Below, piece by piece: positions 19,901-27,526 of a stretch of 64,000 bases of DNA (positions within the stretch are counted from its first letter, which is position 1; the number at the start of each line of letters is the position of its first letter). The notes beneath the pieces are model-generated. The model ran no database searches, had not been told where the DNA came from, and saw only the letters and a list, made by a program, of their open reading frames with translations. Source of the stretch: Butyrivibrio sp. (GTDB lineage Bacteria; Bacillota; Clostridia; Lachnospirales; Lachnospiraceae); assembly GCA_015056655.1 (NCBI GenBank), contig SVFV01000002.1, forward strand, positions 1 to 64,000. Direction: 5' to 3'. The translations under genes and the position numbers were made by a program.

Positions 19901-20190
19901 TTAAGACCAGACTGTCCTCCTAAATTAGGCAAAAGGGCATCCGGTCTTTCTTTCTCAATTACAGCCGCAACGCGGTCAACATTTAAAGGCTCAATATAAG
20001 TCCTGTCAGCCATCTCCGGGTCAGTCATAATAGTAGCCGGATTGGAATTAACCAGAACTATTTCATATCCAAGACTTCTCAGAGCCTTACACGCCTGAGT
20101 ACCTGAATAGTCGAATTCGCAGGCCTGTCCAATAACAATAGGACCTGAACCAATGATTAGTACCTTGTGAATATCTGTTCTCTGTGCCAT
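16945..20190 (-). CDS. carB: Carbamoyl-phosphate synthase large subunit
   Basis: The product (1081 aa, the usual length) makes carbamoyl phosphate from bicarbonate, ammonia and two ATP for pyrimidine and arginine synthesis. It shows the internal duplication of the family: [22 protein letters not shown] at the N-terminus and [22 protein letters not shown] in the second half, each followed by an ATP-grasp domain, and a C-terminal MGS-like regulatory domain. I chose MAQRTDIHK at 20190, which has GGGGAAGA upstream and matches the family; a start at 20223 has no ribosome site. No carA is seen in the window, so the small subunit must be elsewhere. Confidence 0.97.
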   Translation of the reverse strand: [1081 protein letters not shown]

Positions 20191-20374
20191 GTTCTTCCCC
20201 AACTTTCTCAACTTTTTTCTCATAAAATTTTATTATCCAATCAAAAGAAAAACAAGGGGCAAATATCATCTATTACATATAAATTTCCATAATGAAATGC
20301 CGATATATATAACAGCTATGGAAAGCGTTTTAATGCGAAGGGACTGCATTAAGGCGCTTATATTTTGTCCCTGA

Positions 20375-20468
20375 AAGGAGGAAGCATGTGACATAGAAGC
20401 AGTAACCACTCGGTCCTTTGGGGAGTGGTGTGCATCTGATTGACAGAGGATGCACAGAAAGGATTTTT
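20375..20468 (+). promoter_or_regulatory. Structured leader with a start-stop element upstream of the 292-aa gene
   Basis: A strong Shine-Dalgarno (AAGGAGG, 20375-20381) is followed by ATG (20386-20388) and immediately TGA. Two back-to-back hairpins follow: ACCACTC (20405-20411) with GAGTGGT (20423-20429), and GTGCATC (20430-20436) with GATGCAC (20449-20455). The real ribosome site of the gene (AAAGGA) comes next. The rest of the gap, 20191-20374, is AT-rich and holds nothing I recognise. The arrangement suggests a translated or structured leader, but its function is an inference. Confidence 0.4.
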
Positions 20469-21347
20469 ATGGAAGAAATTAGTAACATAAGCGGATATCG
20501 CAGCGTATATATGGCCTTTGGCGTCTTTAAGGCCGGCGCTACCGCACTCCAGACAAAAACTGAAGAAAGTAACACTCCGGAATTCCTTTCAGCATTAAAC
20601 CTTGCTGTAAATAAGAATGCCGAAGAGGACACATTACAAAATGCATCTGAAGATGCTGAGAAAAAGGTAAAAGAAATAAACCCGTATGAAAATGGAGCTT
20701 TCCTTTCATACACACGAATAATAACAGCAAAAATGCCTGATTTTTCCACTACTGCCAAGGCAGGCGACACTTCTATGCCCTTTGACATAAATGATGGAAG
20801 TCAGGAGCTAAAGATAACCATCTCTGTTTCCGGAGATTCCCGTATTTATACGGCTTCAGGAAAAGACAAAGATGGTAACGCATTCTCTAAGGAGATCGAT
20901 CCCTATAATGTGGACCCGACAGATACAGATTACGCCGGATTCGCAGTACTGTGCCAGTATATCAGGGATACTGAGGGAATGGCAGATAATGCCATGAAAG
21001 CTGTCAGAGATGCTGCTCCTTCCGATATTACAGAGGAAGGAAACTATTTAATGAAGGTCAGCTACACAGCCGAGAGCACCGGTAATCTTGCCGGGGCGAA
21101 GAAGCTCTTCGAGCAGATGCAGTCCTACAGCAGCCTTTTTGACGAACTTCAGAAAATGATCGACAGAATGGTTCAGCAAATGGTAAAAGAGCTTATGGGA
21201 ACCGAGGAATCCTTAGTCGAAGAAAAGGAAACCGAAGAAAAAGCTGAAATTGCTGAAGAAACAGTGGCCGAGGTTGAAGAGCCGGCTGCCCCAGATGCAG
21301 CTACACTTGAAAATAGTCTCGGTCTTGAGAATGCTGTAGCAGTATAA
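20469..21347 (+). CDS. Hypothetical acidic protein (292 aa)
   Basis: I do not recognise this protein. It has no signal peptide or membrane helix. The N-terminus (MEEISNISGYRSVY) is followed by a region with the sequence DTEGMADNAMKAV and a C-terminal tail of about 40 residues dominated by Glu and Ala (EEKAEIAEE type). The tail looks disordered or coiled. The start at 20469 is chosen for AAAGGA five bases upstream; an in-frame start at 20418 lies inside the leader hairpins. A bidirectional terminator follows. Flagella- or surface-related accessory roles are possible but unsupported. Confidence 0.75.
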   Translation: MEEISNISGYRSVYMAFGVFKAGATALQTKTEESNTPEFLSALNLAVNKNAEEDTLQNASEDAEKKVKEINPYENGAFLSYTRIITAKMPDFSTTAKAGDTSMPFDINDGSQELKITISVSGDSRIYTASGKDKDGNAFSKEIDPYNVDPTDTDYAGFAVLCQYIRDTEGMADNAMKAVRDAAPSDITEEGNYLMKVSYTAESTGNLAGAKKLFEQMQSYSSLFDELQKMIDRMVQQMVKELMGTEESLVEEKETEEKAEIAEETVAEVEEPAAPDAATLENSLGLENAVAV

Positions 21348-21375
21348 GGATGTGGCAATAGCCACATAACGTAGT

Positions 21376-21407
21376 AAACGCCAGATACGTTCACGTATCT
21401 GGCGTTT
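21376..21407. terminator. Shared terminator between convergent genes
   Basis: A 14-base perfect stem (21376-21389 with 21394-21407, loop TTCA) separates the convergent 292-aa and GNAT genes. The arms end in AAAC/GTTT, so it can work in both directions although the T tracts are short. Confidence 0.75.
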
Positions 21408-21410
21408 CGC

Positions 21411-21911
21411 TTATTTTGAAATTCTCATAAAATAATGTTCTTCATCTTCACCCACGCAGTAAGCGCCGTTGTTTTCCATAACCTTCTGTGAGGCAATGTT
21501 ATCCTTGTTTACACGGAGGAATATCTCATCCTCAGGTACAATTGCTCTTGCTACCTCCAGCGTAAGCTTCAAGCCTTCTGTTCCATATCCTTTTCCACGA
21601 AAGCCCTTTTTAATACTGTAACCGATATGTCCTGCGCCATTTTTTAGGGCATCTGTTAAATGGTGTCTGATCCTGTATTCACCAATCAGGCAGTCTCCAT
21701 CCCACAGATAATAATATGATTCAGGTACGAACCAGTCAGGCATGTCAACAGGATTCTCGTATGAGATCTGAGTTGGAAGTACTTTTTCCATATACTCGTC
21801 CAAAGATATCCCATGATATGGGTTTGTGAGGCCGTTCTCGTCAACGGGTAAAGTCATAGTGTACACCCACTGAGATTCAGCGTCCTCTAAGTTGATTTTA
21901 CGTAGTTCCAT
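21411..21911 (-). CDS. GNAT family N-acetyltransferase
   Basis: The 166-aa protein has the acetyl-CoA binding motif A of GNAT enzymes in GYSIKKGFRGKGYGTEGL (about 108-125), preceded by the beta-4 strand LIGEYRIRHH and followed by FLRVNKDNIASQKVMENNGA, the typical motif B region of RimJ/RimL-type and aminoglycoside-type acetyltransferases. GGGGGAG lies a few bases before the ATG. It transfers an acetyl group from acetyl-CoA to an amine; substrate unknown. It stands between the hypothetical gene and the GGDEF gene and has no obvious operon partner except possibly the upstream GGDEF gene (46-base gap). Confidence 0.88.
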   Translation of the reverse strand: MELRKINLEDAESQWVYTMTLPVDENGLTNPYHGISLDEYMEKVLPTQISYENPVDMPDWFVPESYYYLWDGDCLIGEYRIRHHLTDALKNGAGHIGYSIKKGFRGKGYGTEGLKLTLEVARAIVPEDEIFLRVNKDNIASQKVMENNGAYCVGEDEEHYFMRISK

Positions 21912-21957
21912 AGGTCTCCCCCTCTCTATGCAATAACGTCAATTAGTTCCTATTCAA

Positions 21958-23265
21958 TTAAAGTACAGTTACTCTGTTCTTTCCTGCCTCCTTTGAGGAA
22001 TACATCGCTTTATCCATTCGATTAAAGATATCATCGAAGGAATCCTCATCATTTAACTGACTGATTCCAACGGAACAGGTAATATGTCCTGCCTCGCCAA
22101 AATCTGCTTCTTCTATCTCTCGCCTTAGATCATCAGCAAAATCGAAGGCCTCATCATCAGACATTCCACTTAAGACGGTTACAAACTCTTCTCCGCCCCA
22201 GCGTCCAACAAAGGCATTCTTTTTCTCTACTGGCTTTTTTATTACATCTGCCAGTGTCTTCAAGGTGGCATCGCCCACTGCGTGACCATAGGTATCATTT
22301 ATCTTCTTGAAATTATCAAGGTCGATCATCATGAAGGATACAGGATCTCCGCTTTCCTTGTAATCATTGATAGCGTTGTGTATCTCGTTCTTAATGCCCC
22401 CATGATTGAGCAGCCCTGTAAGTGGATCCATGAGTACAAGCCCCTCATACTTCTTCAGAGTAGCCATTCGTTCCATGACATCCTCATTTATATCCTGAAC
22501 CATGAAAACAAATCTGAATTCCTTATCACTGATTGTCTGTGCTCTGCTAAAGATAAGCTTTACCCAGATATAGGTACCTTCAAGATTCTTCATCATACAG
22601 TCAAAAGAGCTTGTATGTCCGGCTTTCAGATTTTTTTTCAAATATTTAGGATCTGTGAACTCTAGAAACTTTTCCTGGTCCTCAGGCCATATCATATTAA
22701 CAGTCATCAGTCTCCACTCGGAGTACTTGATGCTGGATTTTACTGTATCTTCAGATATTTCTGTAACACTAATACTGCTTGTGGTATCCCTTACAAGATC
22801 CACAAACATTGAGAAAAGATATGTGTTCTGAATAGTATTTACCTTCTTGGTGGTCATGAATTCCTCAATATACTCATCATCATCAAGAACATCCATTGCA
22901 AACACATATTTATCCGTATCTTTAATTGGATATACATTCATCTGGATTACATGAGGGGTTTCACTTCCCTCAAGATAAACCTTAGTTCTTCTACTATATT
23001 TGCCCTTAAATTCGCCATAATAAGCTGTAAAAGCCTTATAGTCATCGGTAATCTCCATATTGGAGTCCTCAAAGTGGAACCAAAGTTTCTGAATGAGATC
23101 CTGATATTCTCCGGTCTCATCTAATAGATCAACAAAAATATTACGACGAGCTATGGTTCTATACTTGTTAAGAGTAGTATCAACCATAACAATTGCGTCA
23201 ACATTTTCATTCAAAAGATTAAGAAGATCTTCTGAAGTATAGTCTCCTAGTGCCTTATTAGTCAT
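21958..23265 (-). CDS. Diguanylate cyclase with N-terminal PAS-like regions
   Basis: The 435-aa cytoplasmic protein has two PAS-like stretches (about 1-130 and 150-255) and a C-terminal GGDEF domain (about 270-435) with an active-type signature RWGGEEF, DLDNFKKINDTYGHAVGD, and the usual C-terminal YSSKEAGKNRV. The inhibitory I-site RxxD before the signature is absent (KKNAFVG in its place). It makes c-di-GMP from two GTP. I chose the ATG at 23265 with GAGGGGG upstream over an in-frame start at 23322. The upstream region carries a conspicuous dyad at 23361-23399. Confidence 0.9.
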   Translation of the reverse strand: MTNKALGDYTSEDLLNLLNENVDAIVMVDTTLNKYRTIARRNIFVDLLDETGEYQDLIQKLWFHFEDSNMEITDDYKAFTAYYGEFKGKYSRRTKVYLEGSETPHVIQMNVYPIKDTDKYVFAMDVLDDDEYIEEFMTTKKVNTIQNTYLFSMFVDLVRDTTSSISVTEISEDTVKSSIKYSEWRLMTVNMIWPEDQEKFLEFTDPKYLKKNLKAGHTSSFDCMMKNLEGTYIWVKLIFSRAQTISDKEFRFVFMVQDINEDVMERMATLKKYEGLVLMDPLTGLLNHGGIKNEIHNAINDYKESGDPVSFMMIDLDNFKKINDTYGHAVGDATLKTLADVIKKPVEKKNAFVGRWGGEEFVTVLSGMSDDEAFDFADDLRREIEEADFGEAGHITCSVGISQLNDEDSFDDIFNRMDKAMYSSKEAGKNRVTVL

Positions 23266-23360
23266 ATCAATCCCCCTCGTATACTGATACCAAACGTAAA
23301 CGATTAAGACTATTATACTCATTGTCCTATATGAATAAAAGGGGAATTTTTAACATCAAT

Positions 23361-23399
23361 AGCACAATATTAATATGTTAAAAAAGGAAATATTGTGCT
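23361..23399. repeat. 11-bp perfect inverted repeat upstream of the GGDEF gene
   Basis: AGCACAATATT (23361-23371) and its exact complement AATATTGTGCT (23389-23399) flank 17 bases that contain an A-run. It lies between the cheW terminator and the GGDEF gene, where the GGDEF promoter should be, so it may be an operator. A weak terminator is an alternative. Confidence 0.5.
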
Positions 23400-23407
23400 G
23401 TAAAAAT

Positions 23408-23443
23408 ATAAAAAAAGCGGCAGCTGTCATCTGACAACTGCCG
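23408..23443 (-). terminator. Rho-independent terminator of the CheW pair
   Basis: On the minus strand the hairpin CGGCAGTTGTCA...GACAGCTGCCG (23418-23443, one mismatch) is followed by a T run (A run 23410-23416). It ends the two-gene CheW-like unit. Confidence 0.85.
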
Positions 23444-23465
23444 TTCTCACAACTTTTTATTCCAT

Positions 23466-23933
23466 TTAAGCTATCTCCCGCTTAATAAGTGCTGTAACTT
23501 CAAGGATAGAAATAAGCTCATCACCCTTTTTAGCTACACCCCTTACAAGTGACTCACCTTCCTTAAGGAATGGTGAAGGATCCTCAATATCTGTCTCGTC
23601 GATGATCATTACCTCTCTAACTCCATCAACGATAACACCCATAAGACTACCATTTCCAAGATCAAGAATGATAACTCTTGTATCCTTGGTAAATGTATCC
23701 ATGTTGGAATTTAATCTTTTGTTAAGGCTCATTACAGAGATAATCTCACCTCTAAGATTGATAATTCCACTAAAGCAATTAGGAGCACTTGGTACTCTTG
23801 TTATTATAGGCATCTGAATAATAGTGTTAACGCATGTAACATCTATTCCATAAATCTCTTTTCCTACATTAAATACTATATATCTCTTTTCTTCTGCAGT
23901 TTTGTTTTCATAAACAGCTAACTCGTTCATCAT
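23466..23933 (-). CDS. cheW: CheW chemotaxis adaptor
   Basis: The 155-aa protein is a full CheW domain: YIVFNVGKEIYGIDV (beta-strand 1), the conserved RVPSAP and FSGIINLRGEIISVMSL segment (about 50-70) that contacts receptor tips and CheA-P5, and a C-terminal RGVAKKGDELISILEV. CheW links chemoreceptors to the kinase CheA. It is preceded by AGGAGG and begins eight bases after the stop of a second CheW-like gene. No cheA, cheY or complete receptor gene is in the window, so it must work with components encoded elsewhere. Confidence 0.92.
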   Translation of the reverse strand: MMNELAVYENKTAEEKRYIVFNVGKEIYGIDVTCVNTIIQMPIITRVPSAPNCFSGIINLRGEIISVMSLNKRLNSNMDTFTKDTRVIILDLGNGSLMGVIVDGVREVMIIDETDIEDPSPFLKEGESLVRGVAKKGDELISILEVTALIKREIA

Positions 23934-23941
23934 TAACCTCC

Positions 23942-24379
23942 TTATGCCACAAATGCCGGAACATCAAGAATCAGAGCAATATTATCTTCAAGGATAGATG
24001 CGCCTGCGAAAAATGCGTTATCCTGGAGTACTCCAAGAGACTTGCTTGTGATATCTCTCTGGCCATAAAGCTTGTCTACAACAAAGCCAAAGCAGGCATC
24101 ATTGTGCATACAAACAACAACAGTGATATTATCCTCATCTTCCTTGCATGACTCTATCTTGAAAAGCTTATCAAGATAAATAAGAGGAATAATTCTGCCT
24201 CTGAGATGGATTACAGCTTCCTGATCTACACTGCTGATATCACTAACAGCTACGTTCTCAATGGTTAAAACTGATGACAACGGAATTGCATAAGTTTCAT
24301 CGTTGATACCAGCAATAAGAGCCTGCTGAGTGTTATCATCTGTATTAGTATCTGTTGTGATTAATTCAAACGATTCCAT
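23942..24379 (-). CDS. CheW-fold protein resembling the CheA P5 regulatory domain
   Basis: The 145-aa protein has the CheW fold, but its conserved positions look like the C-terminal P5 domain of CheA: HLRGRIIPLIYLDKLF (about 80-95), CFGFVVDKLYGQRDI (about 107-121), then FFAGASILEDNIALILD at the C-terminus, where CheA usually has F-GATILGDG-ALILD. It lacks the P1-P4 parts of CheA. GAGG precedes the ATG. It is the first gene of a two-gene unit with cheW. It may be a second adaptor, or a P5 domain split from CheA; the domain call is by eye. Confidence 0.82.
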   Translation of the reverse strand: MESFELITTDTNTDDNTQQALIAGINDETYAIPLSSVLTIENVAVSDISSVDQEAVIHLRGRIIPLIYLDKLFKIESCKEDEDNITVVVCMHNDACFGFVVDKLYGQRDITSKSLGVLQDNAFFAGASILEDNIALILDVPAFVA

Positions 24380-24427
24380 TTCTTACCTCACATTTCTGTA
24401 CTTCTTTTTCATTTACAATAATTACGC

Positions 24428-24433
24428 TATAAT
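24428..24433 (+). promoter_or_regulatory. Probable -10 box of the frameshifted gene
   Basis: A perfect TATAAT lies 33 bases before the ATG at 24467. No good -35 hexamer stands at 16-18 bases, so the promoter call is tentative. Confidence 0.3.
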
Positions 24434-24466
24434 AAATATATATGAACACTTTTTCGAGGACACAAT

Positions 24467-24885
24467 ATGATTGAAACCACCATAGAGTCTATGTTTTTCG
24501 TCCCTTATACCACTGATCCAAAAGCGAATACTTCATGCCTATGCAAAAAGCCTTTGAAAATTCGCAATTCTTCACAACGGCGCTTATGATTAATGACCAT
24601 CATCATGATTTAGATTGCTATGGTCTTATAACCGAAAAAGGCTATGCTGACCTCTTAAACATGACACGAGGCGAAATTATATCACAATCAACTGTTATTA
24701 GTCAAATAGTTGATGCAGTAGGCAGAAATCCTATTGATGAATCAATAGTTGATAGCTTTAGATCAAAAATATCCAAAAAATACTCCAAAGAATTTGACAC
24801 TGTCTACGCTGTCCTGATCTCAAGATTTTTTGATAAGGAAAATAGGTATCATCAATACTTTTTCGTTTTTGCAAAGCTTGATTGA
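24467..24885 (+). pseudogene. Frameshifted small gene of unknown function
   Basis: The only good translation start is the ATG at 24467, seven bases after GAGGA. That frame reads MIETTIESMFFVPYTTDPKA and then stops at about 24589. From 24535 a different frame stays open for 116 codons to 24885 but has no ribosome site. Adding one T in the ACTTCATG stretch near 24530 joins both into one protein of about 139 aa. Either the gene carries a real one-base deletion or the sequence has an error there. I recognise no family; the product would be soluble, with a His-rich spot (DHHHD). Confidence 0.55.
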
Positions 24886-24901
24886 TACCTAATTTGCCTA
24901 A

Positions 24902-25063
24902 TTATTTAAAGAATGCGATTTCCTTGTTGAGCTTTTCAGCAATATCCTTACTTGTTGAACTTAAATAGCTGATTATTACCGCAACTGTTAATGGTATAAT
25001 AGCTATCAAAAGCATAATTGCTATAAGTTTCGATCTAACACTGGTTTTCTTCACTTTTCGCAT
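24902..25063 (-). CDS. 53-aa single-helix protein resembling a chemoreceptor N-terminus
   Basis: A strong AAGGAGG stands nine bases before the ATG at 25063. The product has a basic N-terminus (MRKVKKTSVRSK), one membrane helix (about 13-33) and a short extracytoplasmic part ending EKLNKEIAFFK. The sequence around the helix (SVRSKLIAIMLL, then IIPLTVAVIISYL) is what methyl-accepting chemotaxis proteins show at their first membrane helix, but the sensor, HAMP and signalling parts are missing. It may be the decayed start of a receptor gene or a small membrane protein in its own right. Confidence 0.6.
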   Translation of the reverse strand: MRKVKKTSVRSKLIAIMLLIAIIPLTVAVIISYLSSTSKDIAEKLNKEIAFFK

Positions 25064-25176
25064 ATTTACTAACCTCCTTGTATAACACATGCTTTTATTT
25101 TATAAACCTGGTGGTTACCCCCCAAGTCAACACCGTGTTTTTGAGAAATTTCCAAAATGTTAAATCTTTCATGAAA

Positions 25177-25219
25177 CAAAAAGCTGTCAAACCAGCAATC
25201 ATCTGGCTTAACAGCTTTT
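25177..25219 (-). terminator. Rho-independent terminator of the acetyl-esterase gene
   Basis: On the minus strand a 17-base stem (25203-25219 with 25179-25195, two G-U pairs) is followed by TTTTTG. It ends the AraC/GPH/esterase transcript. Confidence 0.8.
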
Positions 25220-25274
25220 CAAAAAATGACTTTTTATGATTATTTTTGATTATGAATCAATCACTTTTATAAAA

Positions 25275-26150
25275 TTATAAAAATGACTTAAAGAAATTAC
25301 ATTCTTCATCATTGCATTTATGAGCTGCTTCAAGCTTCATATTGCAGTGGAATACATGTCCAAGAGGTGCTCCGGATGTCATGTAATATCTGAAGATATG
25401 CGGAACATTGTTCTCCATAAGCTTTGCTACCAAGGGAAGCTGCTTATCCTTAAGGAAATCTCCATCGGCTGTCATTACAAAAGCCGGAGGATAATTCTCA
25501 TTTACAAAGTTTACGATGCAGATATCATCAATCTCCTCTTTTGTAGCTCCGCCGGGAAGGAATTCTTTCATAAGCTGGAATTCCTGAATCTGTTCGTCAT
25601 ACTCAACCTTTGATACTCCGCAGTTGAGAGCTATAGCCTTAAGAGCAAAGCCTTCAGGCGCTGTAAACTCAAACTTCTTAGCATAATCGCTATTTGTAAG
25701 GAAGCATGAATACAATCCAAGAAGATGTGCTCCTGCTGAATCACCTACAGCAAAGATTTTATCTGTATCGAAGCCGTACTCTTCTGCATTCTTCATTACA
25801 AATCCGGCAACAAGGTTTGCATCCTCAATAGGTGAAGGGAATTTAAACTCAGGCGCAAGTCTGTATGTGAAGTTAACTACAGCGAAGCCTCTCTGTGCAA
25901 GGCTCATGCAGTAGTACTGGTAACGCTCTTTGTCGCCGTATACCCAGCCACCACCATGAACACTTATTATTACCGGAAGCTTACCCTCTGCAGATTTTGG
26001 ACGATATACATCCAAAACCTGCCAGGTAGCATCGCTTCCATATACAATATCATCAAAACGCTTGATATCCTCAGGAGTTGTAAGTCCTGCATCGCGAATA
26101 TCATCGCCCTCTTTAAACATTTTTCTGATCATATTTGTAAGTTCAGACAT
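25275..26150 (-). CDS. Alpha/beta hydrolase, HSL-type (acetyl) esterase
   Basis: The 291-aa protein belongs to the hormone-sensitive-lipase-like esterases: oxyanion motif HGGGW at 65-69 and nucleophile S138 in GDSAG (136-140), with TYRLAPEFKFPSPIEDA between them. A C-terminal His in GHVFHCN completes the triad. No signal peptide, so it is cytoplasmic. It follows the GPH transporter gene by only 20 bases, which suggests removal of acetyl or other acyl groups from the imported oligosaccharide. The exact substrate is inferred from context only. Confidence 0.9.
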   Translation of the reverse strand: MSELTNMIRKMFKEGDDIRDAGLTTPEDIKRFDDIVYGSDATWQVLDVYRPKSAEGKLPVIISVHGGGWVYGDKERYQYYCMSLAQRGFAVVNFTYRLAPEFKFPSPIEDANLVAGFVMKNAEEYGFDTDKIFAVGDSAGAHLLGLYSCFLTNSDYAKKFEFTAPEGFALKAIALNCGVSKVEYDEQIQEFQLMKEFLPGGATKEEIDDICIVNFVNENYPPAFVMTADGDFLKDKQLPLVAKLMENNVPHIFRYYMTSGAPLGHVFHCNMKLEAAHKCNDEECNFFKSFL

Positions 26151-26170
26151 TTTATATACCCCCTGCGAAA

Positions 26171-27520
26171 TTACTTAATTCTCTTAGCCTCGAGATCTCT
26201 CTGGATATCCTCGATATACTTGTCAATGTTCATCATTATGCAAAGTACGAGGCAGATAGCTCCGATGATTGCTCCGTTATAACCAAATCCGAAACGAATG
26301 CTGTTAAGAGCAGCCTGTGACTGAACCTCAGCCATTCCGTCATAACCACCAAATGCGATGATCCATGTTCCAAGAGCAGAACCAACACCGATACCAACCT
26401 TCATACCAAATGATGTGCAGCTGTTTACAAGACCTTCTGAACGGATTCCCGTTTTCCATTCGCCGTAGTCTACTACGTCAGCTGTCATAGCGAAGATACC
26501 ACTCATGATAGGTCCCATACCGATACCCTTGATTACAAGGCCTGCCATAACAAGCGGAATGCTTGCGCCTGCAGCACCAACTACGATTGAACCAAGGATC
26601 ATAAGAACACATCCGCCGATCATCATCTTCCATTTTCCAAACTTCTGAATGAAATAAGGAAGAACGAGGTTAACTATCATGGCAGGAATTGTTGTTGCCA
26701 TTGATGTAAGTGTGATAACACCGATGTTTCCAAGGATGTTGTCGCAGAAATAGAATGTCATTGTTCCAGTACTTACAACTCCTACATAAAGGAAAAGGAA
26801 AAGAAGACTCTGAATAAAGAAGTATTTATTCTTTACAAGTGCTCCGAATGCATCCTTAAGAGGAACTGTATCTACCTGAACCTCACCTGTTGCTTCATTT
26901 TCACCGATGTGCTCTTTACATCCAATAAATGAAACGATGCAAAGTGCGCAAGCGATAACTGCGTAAATAACTGAAAGCTTGAACCAACCTGCTACAGCAA
27001 GAAGGTTAGATGTTACAGCATTGATGATAAGTGTTGTGATCTGTGTCATAACGAATCTCATTGCTGCTGTGCTTCCTCTGTCCTGAACATCAAGTGTCAT
27101 ACGTGACAGAAGTGCGTTGTAAGGTAGGTTGTTAGCTGTGTAAACGATGCAGCTCTGGAAGATGTATGTAAGATAAGCCCAAAGAAGCTTTCCACCATCA
27201 CTCATGCCTGCAGGAACGTTGAACAGAAGAACAAGTGACAATCCCATGAAAGGAGCTGTCCAAAGAAGCCACGGACGAGCCTTACCCCATTTTGTCTTTG
27301 TCTTGTCAACGATGGTTCCCATAAGGATATCTGTAACTCCATCGAATACTCTTGCAAGCAGCATCATTGTTCCGATTGCTGCAGCTGCAATACCAACTGT
27401 ATCTGTATAATATGCGGTAAGGAATGTTGAGCACATAGCTACAACTACATTCGCACCACAATCACCCATACCATAAGAAACTTTTTCCCAGAATGATAAC
27501 TTTTTTGATCTTCCTTCCAT
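26171..27520 (-). CDS. GPH family (MelB-like) sugar:cation symporter
   Basis: The 449-aa protein has about 12 membrane helices and the GPH family marks: SFWEKVSYGMGDCGANV at the N-terminus, RVFDGVTDILMGTIVDKT with the cation/sugar-site acids, and KWGKARPWLL just after. Relatives import disaccharides, xylosides or xylo-oligosaccharides with Na+ or H+. I start it at 27520, eight bases after AGGAGG; the open frame extends to 27634 but without a site. An extended inverted repeat covers the ribosome site. It lies between an AraC regulator and an esterase gene in one direction. Confidence 0.92.
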   Translation of the reverse strand: MEGRSKKLSFWEKVSYGMGDCGANVVVAMCSTFLTAYYTDTVGIAAAAIGTMMLLARVFDGVTDILMGTIVDKTKTKWGKARPWLLWTAPFMGLSLVLLFNVPAGMSDGGKLLWAYLTYIFQSCIVYTANNLPYNALLSRMTLDVQDRGSTAAMRFVMTQITTLIINAVTSNLLAVAGWFKLSVIYAVIACALCIVSFIGCKEHIGENEATGEVQVDTVPLKDAFGALVKNKYFFIQSLLFLFLYVGVVSTGTMTFYFCDNILGNIGVITLTSMATTIPAMIVNLVLPYFIQKFGKWKMMIGGCVLMILGSIVVGAAGASIPLVMAGLVIKGIGMGPIMSGIFAMTADVVDYGEWKTGIRSEGLVNSCTSFGMKVGIGVGSALGTWIIAFGGYDGMAEVQSQAALNSIRFGFGYNGAIIGAICLVLCIMMNIDKYIEDIQRDLEAKRIK

Positions 27521-27526
27521 AAAAAA

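Noticed and set aside
24535..24885. Intact 116-aa gene starting at 24535
   Set aside because: No ribosome site precedes this ATG, whereas a good one precedes the out-of-frame ATG at 24467.
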